A DNA stretch of 64,000 nt, from the NCBI GenBank assembly GCA_019677205.1, contig JAAMXY010001116.1:1-64000 (forward strand), in the 5' to 3' direction. Positions 63,434 through 64,000 of this stretch are shown here, one piece after another (the stretch's first letter is position 1; each line of letters starts with the position of its first letter). A program made the translations under genes and the position numbers. The notes beneath the pieces are model-generated. The model was not told where the DNA came from and searched no databases. It worked only from the letters and a program-made list of their open reading frames with translations. Origin of the DNA: Pinguiococcus pyrenoidosus (lineage: Eukaryota > Sar > Pinguiophyceae > Pinguiochrysidales > Pinguiochrysidaceae).

Positions 63434-64000
63434 TCACGTCAGCATCTCGTGAAAGTCGTCCACTGCCTTGGCTCCCAAGTACCGAACGAGGTGATAAGTA
63501 CTCCGGAGCTTGGTGGGCGCGTTTCTGGCAGCGTGCTTCCGGTGTCGAATCTCCTCCTTGCGCTTCGCGATGCGCGCCGCTTTCTGTTTCCTGTGTCGTC
63601 GAGGAGGGTGGCAGACACCCGACGCGGTTTGGTGAGTCAAATCCCTCCAGACTGGAGGGTGGCAGGGCAGATGCATCCGCCTCGTCGCGCACCTCCGATT
63701 CTCAACGGAATCGCTGTTGATCTTGGCCGTGCGCACGTCCTCGCGAACCTCGGCATACTTGCGCAGCTTGCTCTCCCAGAACCTCACGCCCAGGAAAGAG
63801 CGGCGAACAGCGTCCTAGGAAGATGGATAAACTAAGCATGGCGCGGGGGACGACGGCACCCCAGCTTCAACCATGAACGACGGAGTACAAGCGCCACAAG
63901 GGCATTTGCTTCTGACCTGGAGGCGAAAGGCAGGGAAGAAGAGGTTGGGAAAGCGCGCGTTCAGATCCTTAAACTGCTGGAAGCTGAAGAACTGGCCTCG
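63434..64000 (-). CDS. 3' exons of an unidentified gene (5' part off right edge)
   Basis: Exons 64000-63917, 63814-63692 and 63590-63434 (introns 102 and 101 nt) join in frame. The segment begins GQFFSFQQFKDLNARFPNL, which reads like an EF-hand-associated or PX-like helix-strand element, and FPAFRLQDAVRRSFLGVRFW. It then becomes strongly basic (RKQKAARIAKRKEEIRHRK) and ends DDFHEMLT. No confident family; the missing N-terminus is decisive. Confidence 0.6.

Noticed and set aside
1-64000. CRISPR arrays, bacterial operons or phage genes
   Set aside because: The window is eukaryotic with spliceosomal introns; repeats are coding tandem repeats or microsatellites without spacers.

Overview
This is nuclear DNA from a compact, GC-rich unicellular eukaryote, most likely an alga with a complex (secondary) plastid. 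Spliceosomal GT-AG introns are common and short: nearly all of the roughly 50 I could place are 56-145 nt, with a mode near 60-80 nt and extremes of 41 and 199. Genes lie a few to several hundred bases apart on both strands. The phytyl-ester-synthase-like protein begins with a signal peptide whose predicted cleavage point is followed by Phe (AAS|F), the pattern of bipartite plastid targeting in algae with red-derived plastids. Secreted proteins with PSxxP-type Pro/Ser/Thr repeats also recall heterokont (stramenopile) algae. That placement is inference; no marker gene fixes the lineage.

Layout. 1-1311 (-): secreted protein with a 48-bp Pro/Ser/Thr repeat, running off the left edge. 1.3-7.4 kb: gene-poor, locally AT-rich, with remnants of two DNA transposases. 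7.4-8.5 kb (+): nucleoside phosphorylase; 8.5-11.8 kb (-): NIMA-related kinase. 12.4-14.3 kb (+): F-box/RING-CH-like membrane protein; 14.6-16.0 kb (-): ArfGAP-C2 protein; 16.7-18.5 kb (+): PSMD5-like proteasome chaperone; 18.6-20.2 kb (-): PX-domain fusion protein; 20.8-22.6 kb (+): bystin; 22.6-24.3 kb (-): GT77-like glycosyltransferase; 25.4 kb (-): tRNA-Ala(AGC); 25.8-26.8 kb (-): SET-domain methyltransferase; 27.2-30.3 kb (+): SRP72; 30.6-35.4 kb (-): Doa10/MARCHF6 ubiquitin ligase; 35.9-36.2 kb (+): small membrane protein; 37.3-42.4 kb (+): C2CD5 homologue; 42.8-43.7 kb (-): SRD5A3 polyprenol/polyprenal reductase; 43.9-45.6 kb (+): unknown multispanning protein; 46.0-48.3 kb (-): phytyl-ester-synthase-like acyltransferase; 48.7-51.4 kb (+): COG3; 51.7-55.4 kb (-): two tandem paralogues of a ten-cysteine type I membrane protein; 55.8-57.6 kb (+): secreted 2OG-Fe(II) oxygenase; 58.2-59.9 kb (-): mitochondrial ClpX; 60.4-61.2 kb (+): SAM methyltransferase; 61.6-62.3 kb (-): RING-H2 protein; 63.4 kb to the right edge (-): 3' exons of an unidentified gene.

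Most genes are unrelated housekeeping functions (secretory pathway: SRP72, COG3, Doa10, SRD5A3, ArfGAP; protein turnover: PSMD5, ClpX, RING proteins). The most novel-looking content is the tandem pair of ten-cysteine type I membrane proteins (A and B), whose extracellular stalks are Pro/Ser/Thr-rich. Gene B is divergently paired with a secreted 2OG oxygenase. A GT77-like glycosyltransferase and a third Pro/Ser/Thr-rich secreted protein are in the same window, so a prolyl-hydroxylation/glycosylation link is a testable hypothesis. Exon models were inferred by eye from reading frame, homology and GT-AG sites; no transcript evidence was available.
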